Shown here: piece after piece, positions 1-5,778 of the stretch
How positions within the stretch are numbered: position 1 is the stretch's first letter
Layout of the letters: every line of letters begins with the position of its first letter
NCBI GenBank assembly: GCA_023393485.1
Contig: JAEWLD010000179.1
Location: forward strand, 1 to 7,192
Length of the DNA stretch: 7,192 nucleotides
Source: Bacteroidota bacterium
GTDB taxonomy: Bacteria > Bacteroidota > Bacteroidia > Flavobacteriales > Flavobacteriaceae
Direction of reading: 5' to 3'
The notes under the pieces: generated by a model
What the model was told of the DNA's origin: nothing
The model's input: the letters and a program-made list of their open reading frames with translations, nothing else
Databases searched by the model: none
Position numbers and translations under genes: made by a program

Positions 1-1944
1 TTTCAAATGGCTGCCGAGCTCGCGAATGTTCCAGTTTTTGAGTTTTAGCGACACATCGACAACATGTCTGTTTCCGGTAAAGTTTTCCGTGAAATCAAGC
101 TTTTCAAACTGGTAACGCGCATAGCCCGCGGAAACCGAATCCTTAGGCTTGGCAATTTCAAAATTGACGCCTGTGACAAGCAAACTCTGGTCGCCGGCCG
201 GACTCGTGAGGTTCCAGTCGCGGTCAAATTCAATGGTAAACAAACGCTCAATCGTACGGAAATCTTTTTGCACGAACTGATGGCTGACAAACGCATCGGC
301 TTTCCACGAACCGGTAAACAATCGCTGGCGCGCATTGGCTTTTGTGGCAACACCGACATTATCGCCGTCATCGCGGTTTGAAAAAAGATTCTTGTCATTG
401 TTGCTGACTGCCGCTTCAAAATCAACCGCGGTTTTTTCGTTTGGATTGAATTTGCCAAGCACTGTGGCAATTTGCAGTTTTTCGGGCGGAACCAACCTTG
501 TAATCGGTTCGTAGTTGCCTTGCGGGACACCGTCAATCGGGGCAACGTATTGGTAAATCCGGCCAATCGCGGCCGTGCTTGCCAAAATGTAATTGCCGAG
601 GTTGTTGCCGACCAGCGTAAATTTGACGTTGTAAAGCGTCAGAGTTTCATCGGTCGAATATTCAAAAATCTCAACGCCGTTAAAGGTAACTTTCCGGTAT
701 AGGATTTTGTTTTCGGAAAATGAATCTTCAAACGCCGATGGCGCAGTCATCAACGATTGATCGTCACCGGCCGCGACGAGGATTTGCGCCTGTTCTTCGG
801 AAAGATTTTGCTGCAAAGGCTGATTTTTGACGTCGTTTTCAGAATAGACAAAGCCGCCAAGACTCCAGGTTTTTTGCTCGTGCATCGCGCCGGCATAGGT
901 AACAAAGCGCGTGTAGTTCCGGTCTGAAAACTGGTATTCGATGTTGATCCGCATTTCTGACGTTATCGGAAAAGTAGGCGTGAAAGTCACTTCGCCGGCG
1001 TTGTAATCAATCACATAGTCGTTGTTTTCGCCGCGTTCGAGCAAAATCCCATTGACGAAAACGCGCTCGGAACCCGATACGACCAGTACGAACAATTCGC
1101 CGTTTTGGCCGCGCAATTTATACGGGCCTTGATTTCCTTCCTGCCCGGTAAACGAACTTTTGGCGTATTGGCCGCGAACCAATGCGGCCGAGGCAAAAAC
1201 GGTCGTCTTATTTTCTTCGCCGCCAAAATTGAATGTCGTGGAAATGCCCTGGACTTTTTTGTTGAAGTTCAAAAATCGCGATTGCCGGTTTTCGAGGAAA
1301 AGATCGCCTGCGCGTATGGCCCAGCGCTGGCCCGCAAGTTCAATGAAAATCTGGTCAAACTCGTCGAGTTTCTGTGAATATCCGCCTTCCTGAAGCGGAA
1401 TATTCGAGTCCTGGATCGATGCGCGGAGCGTGACTTTCTCAGACAATTTGCCCGAAATCTGCAAATCGAGGTTTGAATTGACAACCGCATTCTGATTGTT
1501 GCCGACGGTAATCCCGCGCGTAATGCTTCCCGAGGTGTTCAATCCGTCAAACGGCACGAATTTTTTGAGCGGATCGCGGGTTACGGCGTAAAGGTTTTGG
1601 CCGGCCTGGTTTGAAACGACCCGGCTGTCGTCATAAACGCTGTATTTTTTGGTCAGGTAATCGGGATATTTCAAAAACCGCACGGTAAGGCTGTCGGGCG
1701 AGGAAAAACCTTGGTTAAAAGTCAAAATGCTTTTCTGGAAATCGACTTTGTAGAACGTAGAATCGATTGGATGGCCGGCGGCATCGAGCACTTTAAAAAA
1801 CACTTTGTTGATACTGACGCTGTCGAGCTGAATCGGGGCTGTAGTGACCGCGACCTTTTTACTTCTGTACGGCGATTGGTTGTCCTGGGCCAAAGCCGCA
1901 GAAATCCAAAGCAACAATATCGGTAGAAGCCAATTTTTCAGCAT
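1..1944 (-). CDS. Large exported surface/outer-membrane protein, function unknown (C-terminus beyond window)
   Basis: The reading frame is open from an ATG at 1944 to the window edge: 648 codons without a stop and no sign of a frameshift. It starts with a clear Sec signal peptide: Lys at residue 3, a hydrophobic Leu/Ile-rich core at about 5-17, and an ALA|QD cleavage site after residue 19. The mature part begins with a beta-rich segment (about 40-110). A motif-dense block follows (about 136-205): GSITRGITVGNNQ, an NSNLDLQISGKL stretch, ASIQDSNIPLQ and LDEFDQIFIEL. Further conserved-looking patches are GQEGNQGPYKL (267-277), VNGILLERGENNDYVIDYNAGE (within about 297-318) and an SEMRINIEYQFSDRNYTR-type stretch (329-346). 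Alternating hydrophobic strands suggest an outer-membrane beta-barrel or surface-exposed beta structure. I recognise this as a long Bacteroidota-wide hypothetical family; the GSI-RGI-NNQ / NIPLQ style recalls N-terminal parts of SprA-like gliding/secretion proteins, but I cannot assign it there. No lipobox Cys is present. It lies downstream of aspartate kinase but has its own promoter candidate. Confidence 0.9.
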   Translation of the reverse strand, partial: MLKNWLLPILLLWISAALAQDNQSPYRSKKVAVTTAPIQLDSVSINKVFFKVLDAAGHPIDSTFYKVDFQKSILTFNQGFSSPDSLTVRFLKYPDYLTKKYSVYDDSRVVSNQAGQNLYAVTRDPLKKFVPFDGLNTSGSITRGITVGNNQNAVVNSNLDLQISGKLSEKVTLRASIQDSNIPLQEGGYSQKLDEFDQIFIELAGQRWAIRAGDLFLENRQSRFLNFNKKVQGISTTFNFGGEENKTTVFASAALVRGQYAKSSFTGQEGNQGPYKLRGQNGELFVLVVSGSERVFVNGILLERGENNDYVIDYNAGEVTFTPTFPITSEMRINIEYQFSDRNYTRFVTYAGAMHEQKTWSLGGFVYSENDVKNQPLQQNLSEEQAQILVAAGDDQSLMTAPSAFEDSFSENKILYRKVTFNGVEIFEYSTDETLTLYNVKFTLVGNNLGNYILASTAAIGRIYQYVAPIDGVPQGNYEPITRLVPPEKLQIATVLGKFNPNEKTAVDFEAAVSNNDKNLFSNRDDGDNVGVATKANARQRLFTGSWKADAFVSHQFVQKDFRTIERLFTIEFDRDWNLTSPAGDQSLLVTGVNFEIAKPKDSVSAGYARYQFEKLDFTENFTGNRHVVDVSLKLKNWNIRELGSHLK

Positions 1945-1963
1945 ACGCAATTAAAACGCAATT
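1945..1963. repeat. 8-bp direct repeat in the leader of the surface-protein gene
   Basis: ACGCAATT occurs twice, separated by AAA, immediately before the start codon. On the coding strand it reads AATTGCGT-TTT-AATTGCGT-ATG. It sits inside the predicted 5' untranslated leader, between the -7 box and the start. It could be a protein or RNA contact site, or a chance slippage duplication. It is too short to say more. Confidence 0.45.
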
Positions 1964-1967
1964 GCTT

Positions 1968-1975
1968 CAAAAGTA
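1968..1975 (-). promoter_or_regulatory. Bacteroidota-type -7 promoter box for the surface-protein gene
   Basis: The coding strand reads TACTTTTG, an exact match to TAnnTTTG. It leaves 23 bases between the box and the ATG at 1944, a normal leader length. I see no clean TTTG/TTG -33 element 17-23 bases upstream, so strength is uncertain. The box supports separate transcription of this gene from the upstream aspartate kinase gene. Confidence 0.6.
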
Positions 1976-2048
1976 GTGTTAATTGGGGAGTTATTTAGAT
2001 GATCGGATTTCAGAGGCGTTTTAGAAGGCATAACACGGATTCACCAAA

Positions 2049-3305
2049 TCAGCTCTCTTTTGCTACAATCTGCATCGTCTCGCGGCTGACCTGGCGCAAC
2101 AATACGGTTTTGTTGTCGGTAATCAGACGCGCGGCCTGGTCGGTGAAGTGCCGGATCGTAAAAAGCGAAACGTTGTCATTGTACGAAACCTTGAATTTGC
2201 GCGACAGCGTTTTTTTCAATTCCTCAAAATTCCCGAATTTGTCATCGATGCAAACCGAAAAACTGATCGCCGAATTCTGGATCAGACTTACTTTCATCCG
2301 GTATTTGTGCAGCAGCGCAAAGATTTCGCTGATGTTTTCTTCCATGATGAATTCAAAATCAATCGATGACAACGAAATCAGCAATTGGTTTCTTTTGACG
2401 ATGAAACACGGCGTATACGGTTCCAGATCCGCGCCTTTGCTGACACTTGTTCCAGGCAATTTTGGTTCGACGAATGATTTTACGTAAAGCGGAATTTCTT
2501 TTTTCTGCAACGGCTGCAGCGTTTTCGGATGGATGACGCTCGCCCCGTAAAACGCGAGTTCAATGGCTTCGCGATAGGAAATCTGGTTAAGCAAAACCGC
2601 TTTGTCAAAATAACGCGGGTCGACATTCATCACACCAGGAACGTCTTTCCAGATCGTCACGCTTTCGGCGCCCAGGCAATAGGCAAAAATCGCGGCCGTA
2701 TAATCCGAACCTTCGCGGCCAAGGGTTGTCGTAAATCCATTTTCGTCCGAACCGATAAAGCCCTGGGTGATATTGAGCGCTTTCTTTTTGATATTTTTCG
2801 AAATATTTTTTTGGGTTTGTTCCCAATCAACGCCCGCATCGCGGTAATTCGCGTCGGTCTTGATGAAATTCCGCACGTCGATCCATTGGTTTTTTACGCC
2901 TACCGATTGCATGAAATGGCTGATGATCGTCGTTGAGATCATTTCGCCAAAGCTCACAATCTGGTCGTAAACGAAATTGTAGTTCGGCGATTTGTTGTGC
3001 GACAGGAAATAATCTGCGTCGCCGAAAAGCCTTCCGACGTCGTTAAAGACCGCGTGGTTTTCATCGTCAAATAACTCGAGTAGAATCTGGTTGTGGTATT
3101 TCCTGACTTCCTGGATCGATGCCTGTAATGACGCCGATTTGTTGAAATAATTGTTGACGACCGCTTCGAGCGCATTGGTCGTTTTGCCCATAGCCGATAC
3201 AACAAGGAGGACATCGTCGTAACCGGTATATTTCAATACTTCGTAAATGTTACGGATTCCGGCTGCGTCTTTTACTGATGCGCCGCCAAATTTGAAGATT
3301 CTCAT
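2049..3305 (-). CDS. lysC: Aspartate kinase, monofunctional
   Basis: A 418-residue cytosolic enzyme that phosphorylates L-aspartate with ATP, the first step towards lysine (and diaminopimelate), threonine and methionine. The catalytic amino-acid-kinase domain covers about 1-290. It has KFGGAS at 5-10, SFGE at 118-121, the TTLGREGSDYTAA block at 193-205 (Arg197, Asp201), KDVPGVMNVDPR at 220-231, and HPKT at 259-262. The remainder (about 300-418) is a regulatory region with a recognisable first ACT-like unit (NQLLISLSS... to about 355) and a more diverged second one. Length is normal for a monofunctional kinase, and there is no homoserine dehydrogenase domain, so it is not the fused ThrA type. 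The layout fits the AKIII/LysC class, but several positions that contact lysine in E. coli LysC look replaced, so the inhibitor may differ. The ATG at 3305 places KFGG at the expected N-terminus. The stop is TGA. No TAnnTTTG box is visible in the 51 bases upstream, so it may be co-transcribed with the acetyltransferase gene. Confidence 0.95.
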   Translation of the reverse strand: MRIFKFGGASVKDAAGIRNIYEVLKYTGYDDVLLVVSAMGKTTNALEAVVNNYFNKSASLQASIQEVRKYHNQILLELFDDENHAVFNDVGRLFGDADYFLSHNKSPNYNFVYDQIVSFGEMISTTIISHFMQSVGVKNQWIDVRNFIKTDANYRDAGVDWEQTQKNISKNIKKKALNITQGFIGSDENGFTTTLGREGSDYTAAIFAYCLGAESVTIWKDVPGVMNVDPRYFDKAVLLNQISYREAIELAFYGASVIHPKTLQPLQKKEIPLYVKSFVEPKLPGTSVSKGADLEPYTPCFIVKRNQLLISLSSIDFEFIMEENISEIFALLHKYRMKVSLIQNSAISFSVCIDDKFGNFEELKKTLSRKFKVSYNDNVSLFTIRHFTDQAARLITDNKTVLLRQVSRETMQIVAKES

Positions 3306-3310
3306 TTTTT

Positions 3311-3335
3311 AGTCGAAAGTCGAGAGTCGAAAGTC
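3311..3335. repeat. Short direct repeat AGTCGAAAGTC x2 between two genes
   Basis: The 11-bp unit AGTCGAAAGTC occurs at 3311-3321 and 3325-3335, separated by GAG. It fills half of the 51-base gap between the acetyltransferase stop and the aspartate kinase start. A one-mismatch copy (AGTCGAAAGAC) lies at 3855-3865 on the other side of the acetyltransferase gene. It looks like an intergenic low-complexity repeat. I infer no function. Confidence 0.6.
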
Positions 3336-3356
3336 TTAAAGACCTGACCCTGACGG

Positions 3357-3839
3357 TTATATGTTTTTTAAAAAGTTGTCGATTCCTTCGTCATCCATTT
3401 GGGCGACGCGCCAATCGTGCAAAATCCGCGCGCCCGATTTTTCATAGAAGTCGATGGCCGGCGTATTCCAATCGAGCACGTTCCATTCAATCCGGCGGAC
3501 ATTGTCGCGCTTGCCTTGCCGGATGATTTCCTTGTAAAGTGCAGAACCGAGTCCGGTGCCGCGCCGGTTTTCGGTGACGATCAAGTCTTCGAGATGGATG
3601 GTTTTGCCTTTCCAGGTCGAATACCGGTAATAATACAATGCCATGCCGACGATTTTGCCTTCGTGTTCGGCTACAAACGCGTGAAACAGCGGATTGTCAC
3701 AGAAACCGTCGCGTTGCAATTCTTCAACAGTCACGACAACCGCCTCGGGCTCGCGTTCAAAAACGGCAAGCTCGGTAATCAGGCTGAGCACGGCCGGCAT
3801 GTCGGCGGATATGGCTTTTCGGATTTGAAATGCTGGCAT
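3357..3839 (-). CDS. GNAT-family N-acetyltransferase, SSAT-like
   Basis: A 160-residue protein with a complete GNAT fold, expected to transfer an acetyl group from acetyl-CoA to an amine in the cytoplasm. Strand 1 begins with QIRKAISADMPAV (5-17). A region rich in aromatic residues and the STWKGKTIHLEDL stretch (74-86) leads into the acetyl-CoA-binding motif A, NRRGTGLGSALYKEI (91-105), with the usual R-x-x-G-x-G/A spacing. The C-terminal WNTPAIDFYEKSGA (124-137) contains the typical Asn and Tyr of the family. The YYYRYSTWKGKTIHLEDL layout resembles spermidine/spermine or thialysine acetyltransferases (SSAT group); the true substrate cannot be read from sequence. The first Met is preferred because the beta-1 strand starts right after it. 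The leader is unusually short: only four bases separate the start codon from a perfect -7 box. The gene lies 51 bases upstream of aspartate kinase, with no shared pathway that I can support. Confidence 0.92.
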   Translation of the reverse strand: MPAFQIRKAISADMPAVLSLITELAVFEREPEAVVVTVEELQRDGFCDNPLFHAFVAEHEGKIVGMALYYYRYSTWKGKTIHLEDLIVTENRRGTGLGSALYKEIIRQGKRDNVRRIEWNVLDWNTPAIDFYEKSGARILHDWRVAQMDDEGIDNFLKNI

Positions 3840-3843
3840 GAAG

Positions 3844-3851
3844 CAAATATA
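3844..3851 (-). promoter_or_regulatory. -7 promoter box directly before the acetyltransferase start
   Basis: The coding strand reads TATATTTG, an exact TAnnTTTG match, followed by CTTC and the ATG. The gap to the start codon is only four bases, against 18-24 at the other three exact boxes in this window. TTTC, a weak -33 candidate, lies about 21 bases upstream; a full TTTG lies 13 bases upstream, which is too close. If the box is used, the mRNA would be leaderless or nearly so. Confidence 0.5.
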
Positions 3852-3852
3852 G

Positions 3853-3879
3853 GAAGTCGAAAGACAAAAGGCGAAAGCC
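3853..3879. repeat. GTCGAAAGAC / GGCGAAAGCC mini-palindromes
   Basis: Two adjacent 10-base units, GTCGAAAGAC (3856-3865) and GGCGAAAGCC (3870-3879), are separated by AAAA. Each could fold as a three-pair stem closed by a GAAA tetraloop, and the stem bases covary between the two (GTC/GAC versus GGC/GCC). They are related to the AGTCGAAAGTC repeat before aspartate kinase. They lie in the divergent region between the acetyltransferase and fbp, at the place of the acetyltransferase -33 region. Confidence 0.5.
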
Positions 3880-3940
3880 GGAAGACAAAAATCAGAAGAA
3901 ATCCAGGAATGTTCCGGATATGGTCCACCGATGGAATTTC

Positions 3941-3972
3941 ATTTCCAAATTTCCAAATTTTCAAATTTTCAA
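3941..3972. repeat. Four-unit 8-bp A/T-rich tandem repeat upstream of fbp
   Basis: Four head-to-tail octamers, ATTTCCAA twice and then ATTTTCAA twice, end four bases before the fbp -7 box. The array therefore occupies the -33 region and upstream DNA. The half-unit TTTC is the only -33 candidate (TTTC at 3950-3953 is about 23 bases upstream of the box). Such arrays can bend DNA or vary in copy number, which here would change promoter spacing. Confidence 0.7.
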
Positions 3973-3976
3973 ATTG

Positions 3977-3984
3977 TATCTTTG
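3977..3984 (+). promoter_or_regulatory. -7 promoter box of fbp
   Basis: TATCTTTG matches TAnnTTTG exactly and lies 24 bases before the ATG at 4009. It decides the start codon: the longer in-frame ATG at 3931 lies upstream of this promoter and would add 26 residues encoded by the A/T repeat array. Confidence 0.7.
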
Positions 3985-4008
3985 TCCAACAAACACAACG
4001 ATTTCGCA

Positions 4009-5013
4009 ATGGAAGAACGCAATAGGACTCTTGGCGAGTTCATCATTGAAAAGCAAAAAGACCATAATTACTCCACCGGGGAACTTTCTAAAATCATCAA
4101 TGCGATCAGGCTGGCGGCGAAAGTTGTCAACTACAAGGTAAATAAAGCCGGATTGGTAGACATTGTCGGCGCTGCCGGCGAGCAGAACGTTCAGGGCGAA
4201 GACCAGCAAAAACTCGATGTCTATGCGAATAATGTGTTTATTGAGACCTTGAGGAATCGCGAAATCGTCTGTGGCATCGCCTCGGAAGAAAATGATAATT
4301 TCATCACCGTCGAAGGGCTTGACCACGGACACAACAATAAATATGTGGTTTTGATGGATCCGCTTGACGGCTCGTCGAACATTGACGTAAACGTCTCAGT
4401 CGGAACGATTTTTTCGGTTTACCGAAGGATTTCGCCGGTTGGAACCCCGGTGACACTCGAGGATTTTCTTCAACCGGGAACTGAGCAGGTCGCGGCCGGA
4501 TATGTTGTGTACGGCACGTCGACGATGCTGGTTTATACAACAGGTCACGGAGTCAACGGTTTTACGCTGAATCCTGCAATCGGGACGTTTTATCTCTCGC
4601 ACCCGAACATGCAGTTTAAGGAAGACGGCAACATTTATTCGATCAACGAAGGCAATTATATTCATTTCCCTCAAGGCGTCAAGGACTACCTCAAATATTG
4701 CCAGGCCGAAGAAGGTGACCGTCCGTATACCTCACGTTACATCGGCAGCTTGGTCAGCGACATTCACCGCAACATGATCAAAGGCGGAATCTACATTTAC
4801 CCAACGAGCACGAAAGCGCCAAAAGGCAAATTGCGACTGCTTTATGAATGCAACCCGGTTGCCTTCATCGCTGAGCAAGCCGGCGGAAAAGCGTCGGACG
4901 GTTTCGGCCGAATCATGGAAATCCAGCCAACCGAACTACATCAGCGCGTGCCGTTTTTCTGCGGAAACAAAAATATGGTGGAGAAGGCCGAGGAGTTTAT
5001 GAGAAGGTATTAG
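4009..5013 (+). CDS. fbp: Fructose-1,6-bisphosphatase, class I
   Basis: A 334-residue cytosolic enzyme, normal length for bacterial class I FBPase. It hydrolyses fructose-1,6-bisphosphate to fructose-6-phosphate, the committed step of gluconeogenesis. Visible motifs are GEDQQKLDV (63-71), ASEEN with the metal-ligand glutamates (91-95), the signature metal and phosphate site DPLDGSSN (117-124), the substrate-binding [13 protein letters not shown] block (243-255) followed by KGGIYIYP (258-265), and [20 protein letters not shown] (274-293) with Glu280 as a further metal ligand. The N-terminus ([10 protein letters not shown]) also matches the family, which supports the ATG at 4009. An in-frame ATG at 3931 is rejected because it precedes the promoter box. 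The gene has its own promoter next to an A/T repeat array. The stop codon TAG shares its last base with a 16-bp tandem repeat, and transcription converges with the TerB-like gene at a shared terminator. Confidence 0.98.
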   Translation: MEERNRTLGEFIIEKQKDHNYSTGELSKIINAIRLAAKVVNYKVNKAGLVDIVGAAGEQNVQGEDQQKLDVYANNVFIETLRNREIVCGIASEENDNFITVEGLDHGHNNKYVVLMDPLDGSSNIDVNVSVGTIFSVYRRISPVGTPVTLEDFLQPGTEQVAAGYVVYGTSTMLVYTTGHGVNGFTLNPAIGTFYLSHPNMQFKEDGNIYSINEGNYIHFPQGVKDYLKYCQAEEGDRPYTSRYIGSLVSDIHRNMIKGGIYIYPTSTKAPKGKLRLLYECNPVAFIAEQAGGKASDGFGRIMEIQPTELHQRVPFFCGNKNMVEKAEEFMRRY

Positions 5014-5076
5014 ACCGCTTCGCTGAAAGACCGCTACGCTGAAAGACCGCTACGCTGAAAGACCGCTTCGCTGAAA
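5013..5076 (+). repeat. 16-bp tandem repeat, four units, at the fbp stop codon
   Basis: Four perfectly phased units of GACCGCTWCGCTGAAA cover 5013-5028, 5029-5044, 5045-5060 and 5061-5076. The variable base runs T, A, A, T; everything else is identical. The first unit begins on the G of the fbp TAG stop codon. The array is followed by an A-rich stretch and then the terminator hairpin. It is much more GC-rich than the surrounding intergenic DNA. Confidence 0.9.
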
Positions 5077-5101
5077 GAAAAAAGAAAAAGTACAACAAAA
5101 A

Positions 5102-5124
5102 AATCCGCTCTCATGGGGCGGATT
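5102..5124. terminator. Bidirectional Rho-independent terminator between convergent genes
   Basis: AATCCGCTC (5102-5110) pairs with GGGCGGATT (5116-5124): nine pairs with one G-T, and a five-base loop. An A-run lies to the left (5094-5101) and a T-rich stretch (CTTTATCTTT) to the right. It can therefore work for fbp on the plus strand and for the TerB-like gene on the minus strand. A hairpin of the GCGGATT type flanked by A/T runs is a familiar terminator form in flavobacteria. Confidence 0.85.
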
Positions 5125-5146
5125 CTTTATCTTTAGAATAAGCAAT

Positions 5147-5167
5147 CTTTCAGCGCAGCGATCTTTC
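5147..5167 (-). repeat. Inverted copy of the 16-bp repeat beside the TerB-like gene stop
   Basis: These 21 bases match the reverse complement of 5057-5077, the last repeat unit with its flanks, at 19 of 21 positions. The copy lies three bases beyond the stop codon of the TerB-like gene and reads outward from that gene, just as the tandem array reads outward from fbp. Together they form an inverted repeat around the terminator. Confidence 0.8.
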
Positions 5168-5169
5168 TA

Positions 5170-5601
5170 CTATTTATTCATGTGCGTCATTTCGTACACA
5201 AAAGTGTCCAAATCTACTTTTTGATCAATCAGTTTCATTGCTTTGTCAACAATGTAATTGACATTGCCCGGAGTGAATCCCAAAGCCAATCCAAATTTCC
5301 TGAGCATCAAATCCTGTTTGTCACCCAGTTGGTGATCAAGGTGAACCATACGGCCCAAGTCATACAGACGCTCGAGTCGTTGGATGTGCATCGTTGGTGG
5401 ATTTATAGGGTATTTGAAAGGGTTTTCAAGGATTTCCTCGTATTCGTCTTTGTTGATATCAAGTTTGTGCGCGAGTTTCTCAAGGAACGATTGTTCCTCA
5501 ACGGAAACGTTTCCGTCAGCCAATGCGACCCTGACAATTGCCGAAAAATGGCCTTTGTTCCTGCTCTTGAATTCGCTGTCAAATAAATCTGAAATAGACA
5601 T
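5170..5601 (-). CDS. TerB-like (tellurite-resistance fold) small protein
   Basis: A 143-residue soluble, mainly helical protein without signal peptide or membrane segment. Residues 19-49 (HFSAIVRVALADGNVSVEEQ, then a helix to KLDI) and 80-109 (YDLGRMVHLDHQLGDKQ, then a helix to ALGF) look like the two similar helical halves of the TerB fold. Each half has an acidic turn (ALADGNVS and LDHQLGD) that in TerB-like domains can bind metal. The C-terminal helix carries NYIVDKAMKLI (115-125). TerB-like domains are widespread, and most stand-alone copies have no shown link to tellurite. No other ter genes are near, so I do not infer resistance. The neighbouring fbp gene is convergent, so shared regulation is unlikely. 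It has its own -7 box 18 bases before the ATG. Biological role unknown. Confidence 0.85.
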   Translation of the reverse strand: MSISDLFDSEFKSRNKGHFSAIVRVALADGNVSVEEQSFLEKLAHKLDINKDEYEEILENPFKYPINPPTMHIQRLERLYDLGRMVHLDHQLGDKQDLMLRKFGLALGFTPGNVNYIVDKAMKLIDQKVDLDTFVYEMTHMNK

Positions 5602-5619
5602 ATGTTAAAAATTTTCAGG

Positions 5620-5627
5620 CAAAGATA
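5620..5627 (-). promoter_or_regulatory. -7 promoter box of the TerB-like gene
   Basis: The coding strand reads TATCTTTG, an exact TAnnTTTG match, 18 bases before the ATG at 5601. It has the same octamer as the fbp promoter. No exact TTTG lies at the ideal -33 distance; a TTTTCC about 18 bases upstream is a weak candidate. Confidence 0.65.
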
Positions 5628-5722
5628 ATCCAATTCATCACTTTCGGAAAATTTTTCAAAAAGTTTGTTGGAATAAAACAAAATGCGATTTGTTGCGTTT
5701 TAACGACTTGCCTCGCTTGTGA

Positions 5723-5753
5723 TTGGTTTCGGATGAAATTAATCGTAAGTTTA
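5723..5753 (+). promoter_or_regulatory. Candidate promoter of the HupE-like / deaminase / S41 operon
   Basis: TTG at 5723-5725 and TAAGTTTA at 5746-5753 are 20 bases apart. This is the normal -33/-7 spacing, and the -7 box differs from TAnnTTTG only at its last base. The box ends 25 bases before the ATG at 5779. It lies in the 177-base divergent gap with the TerB-like gene, which otherwise holds only that gene's promoter and A/T-rich DNA. Confidence 0.45.
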
Positions 5754-5778
5754 TCGTCCCAAATCAATACATACAAAC

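Noticed and set aside
45..566. A 173-codon minus-strand reading frame
   Set aside because: It is in another frame inside the large surface-protein gene, whose own frame is open for 648 codons with a signal peptide and patterned motifs.
1999..2487. A 162-codon plus-strand reading frame
   Set aside because: It is antisense to the ACT region of aspartate kinase and has no family-like sequence. The long open frame is a by-product of codon use in the real gene.
3931..4008. N-terminal extension of fructose-1,6-bisphosphatase from an upstream ATG
   Set aside because: The extra 26 residues are encoded by the A/T octamer array and the promoter box itself; the family N-terminus begins at the ATG at 4009.
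3399..4025. A 208-codon plus-strand reading frame
   Set aside because: It lies antisense to the acetyltransferase gene, which has clear GNAT motifs, then runs through the divergent promoter region into the fbp start. Its translation shows no recognisable domain.
5013..5076. CRISPR array
   Set aside because: The four 16-bp units are directly adjacent with no spacers, and no cas gene is present; this is a simple tandem repeat.
5170..5601. Tellurite-resistance determinant
   Set aside because: The fold looks TerB-like, but no terC, terD, terZ or related genes are visible and the gene stands alone; a resistance role is not supported.
5682..5703. Possible weak hairpin (AAAATGC ... GCGTTTT) in the TerB-like / HupE-like gap
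   Set aside because: The stem is only about seven pairs with a G-T pair and lies upstream of two divergent genes, where no terminator is expected; it is likely chance.
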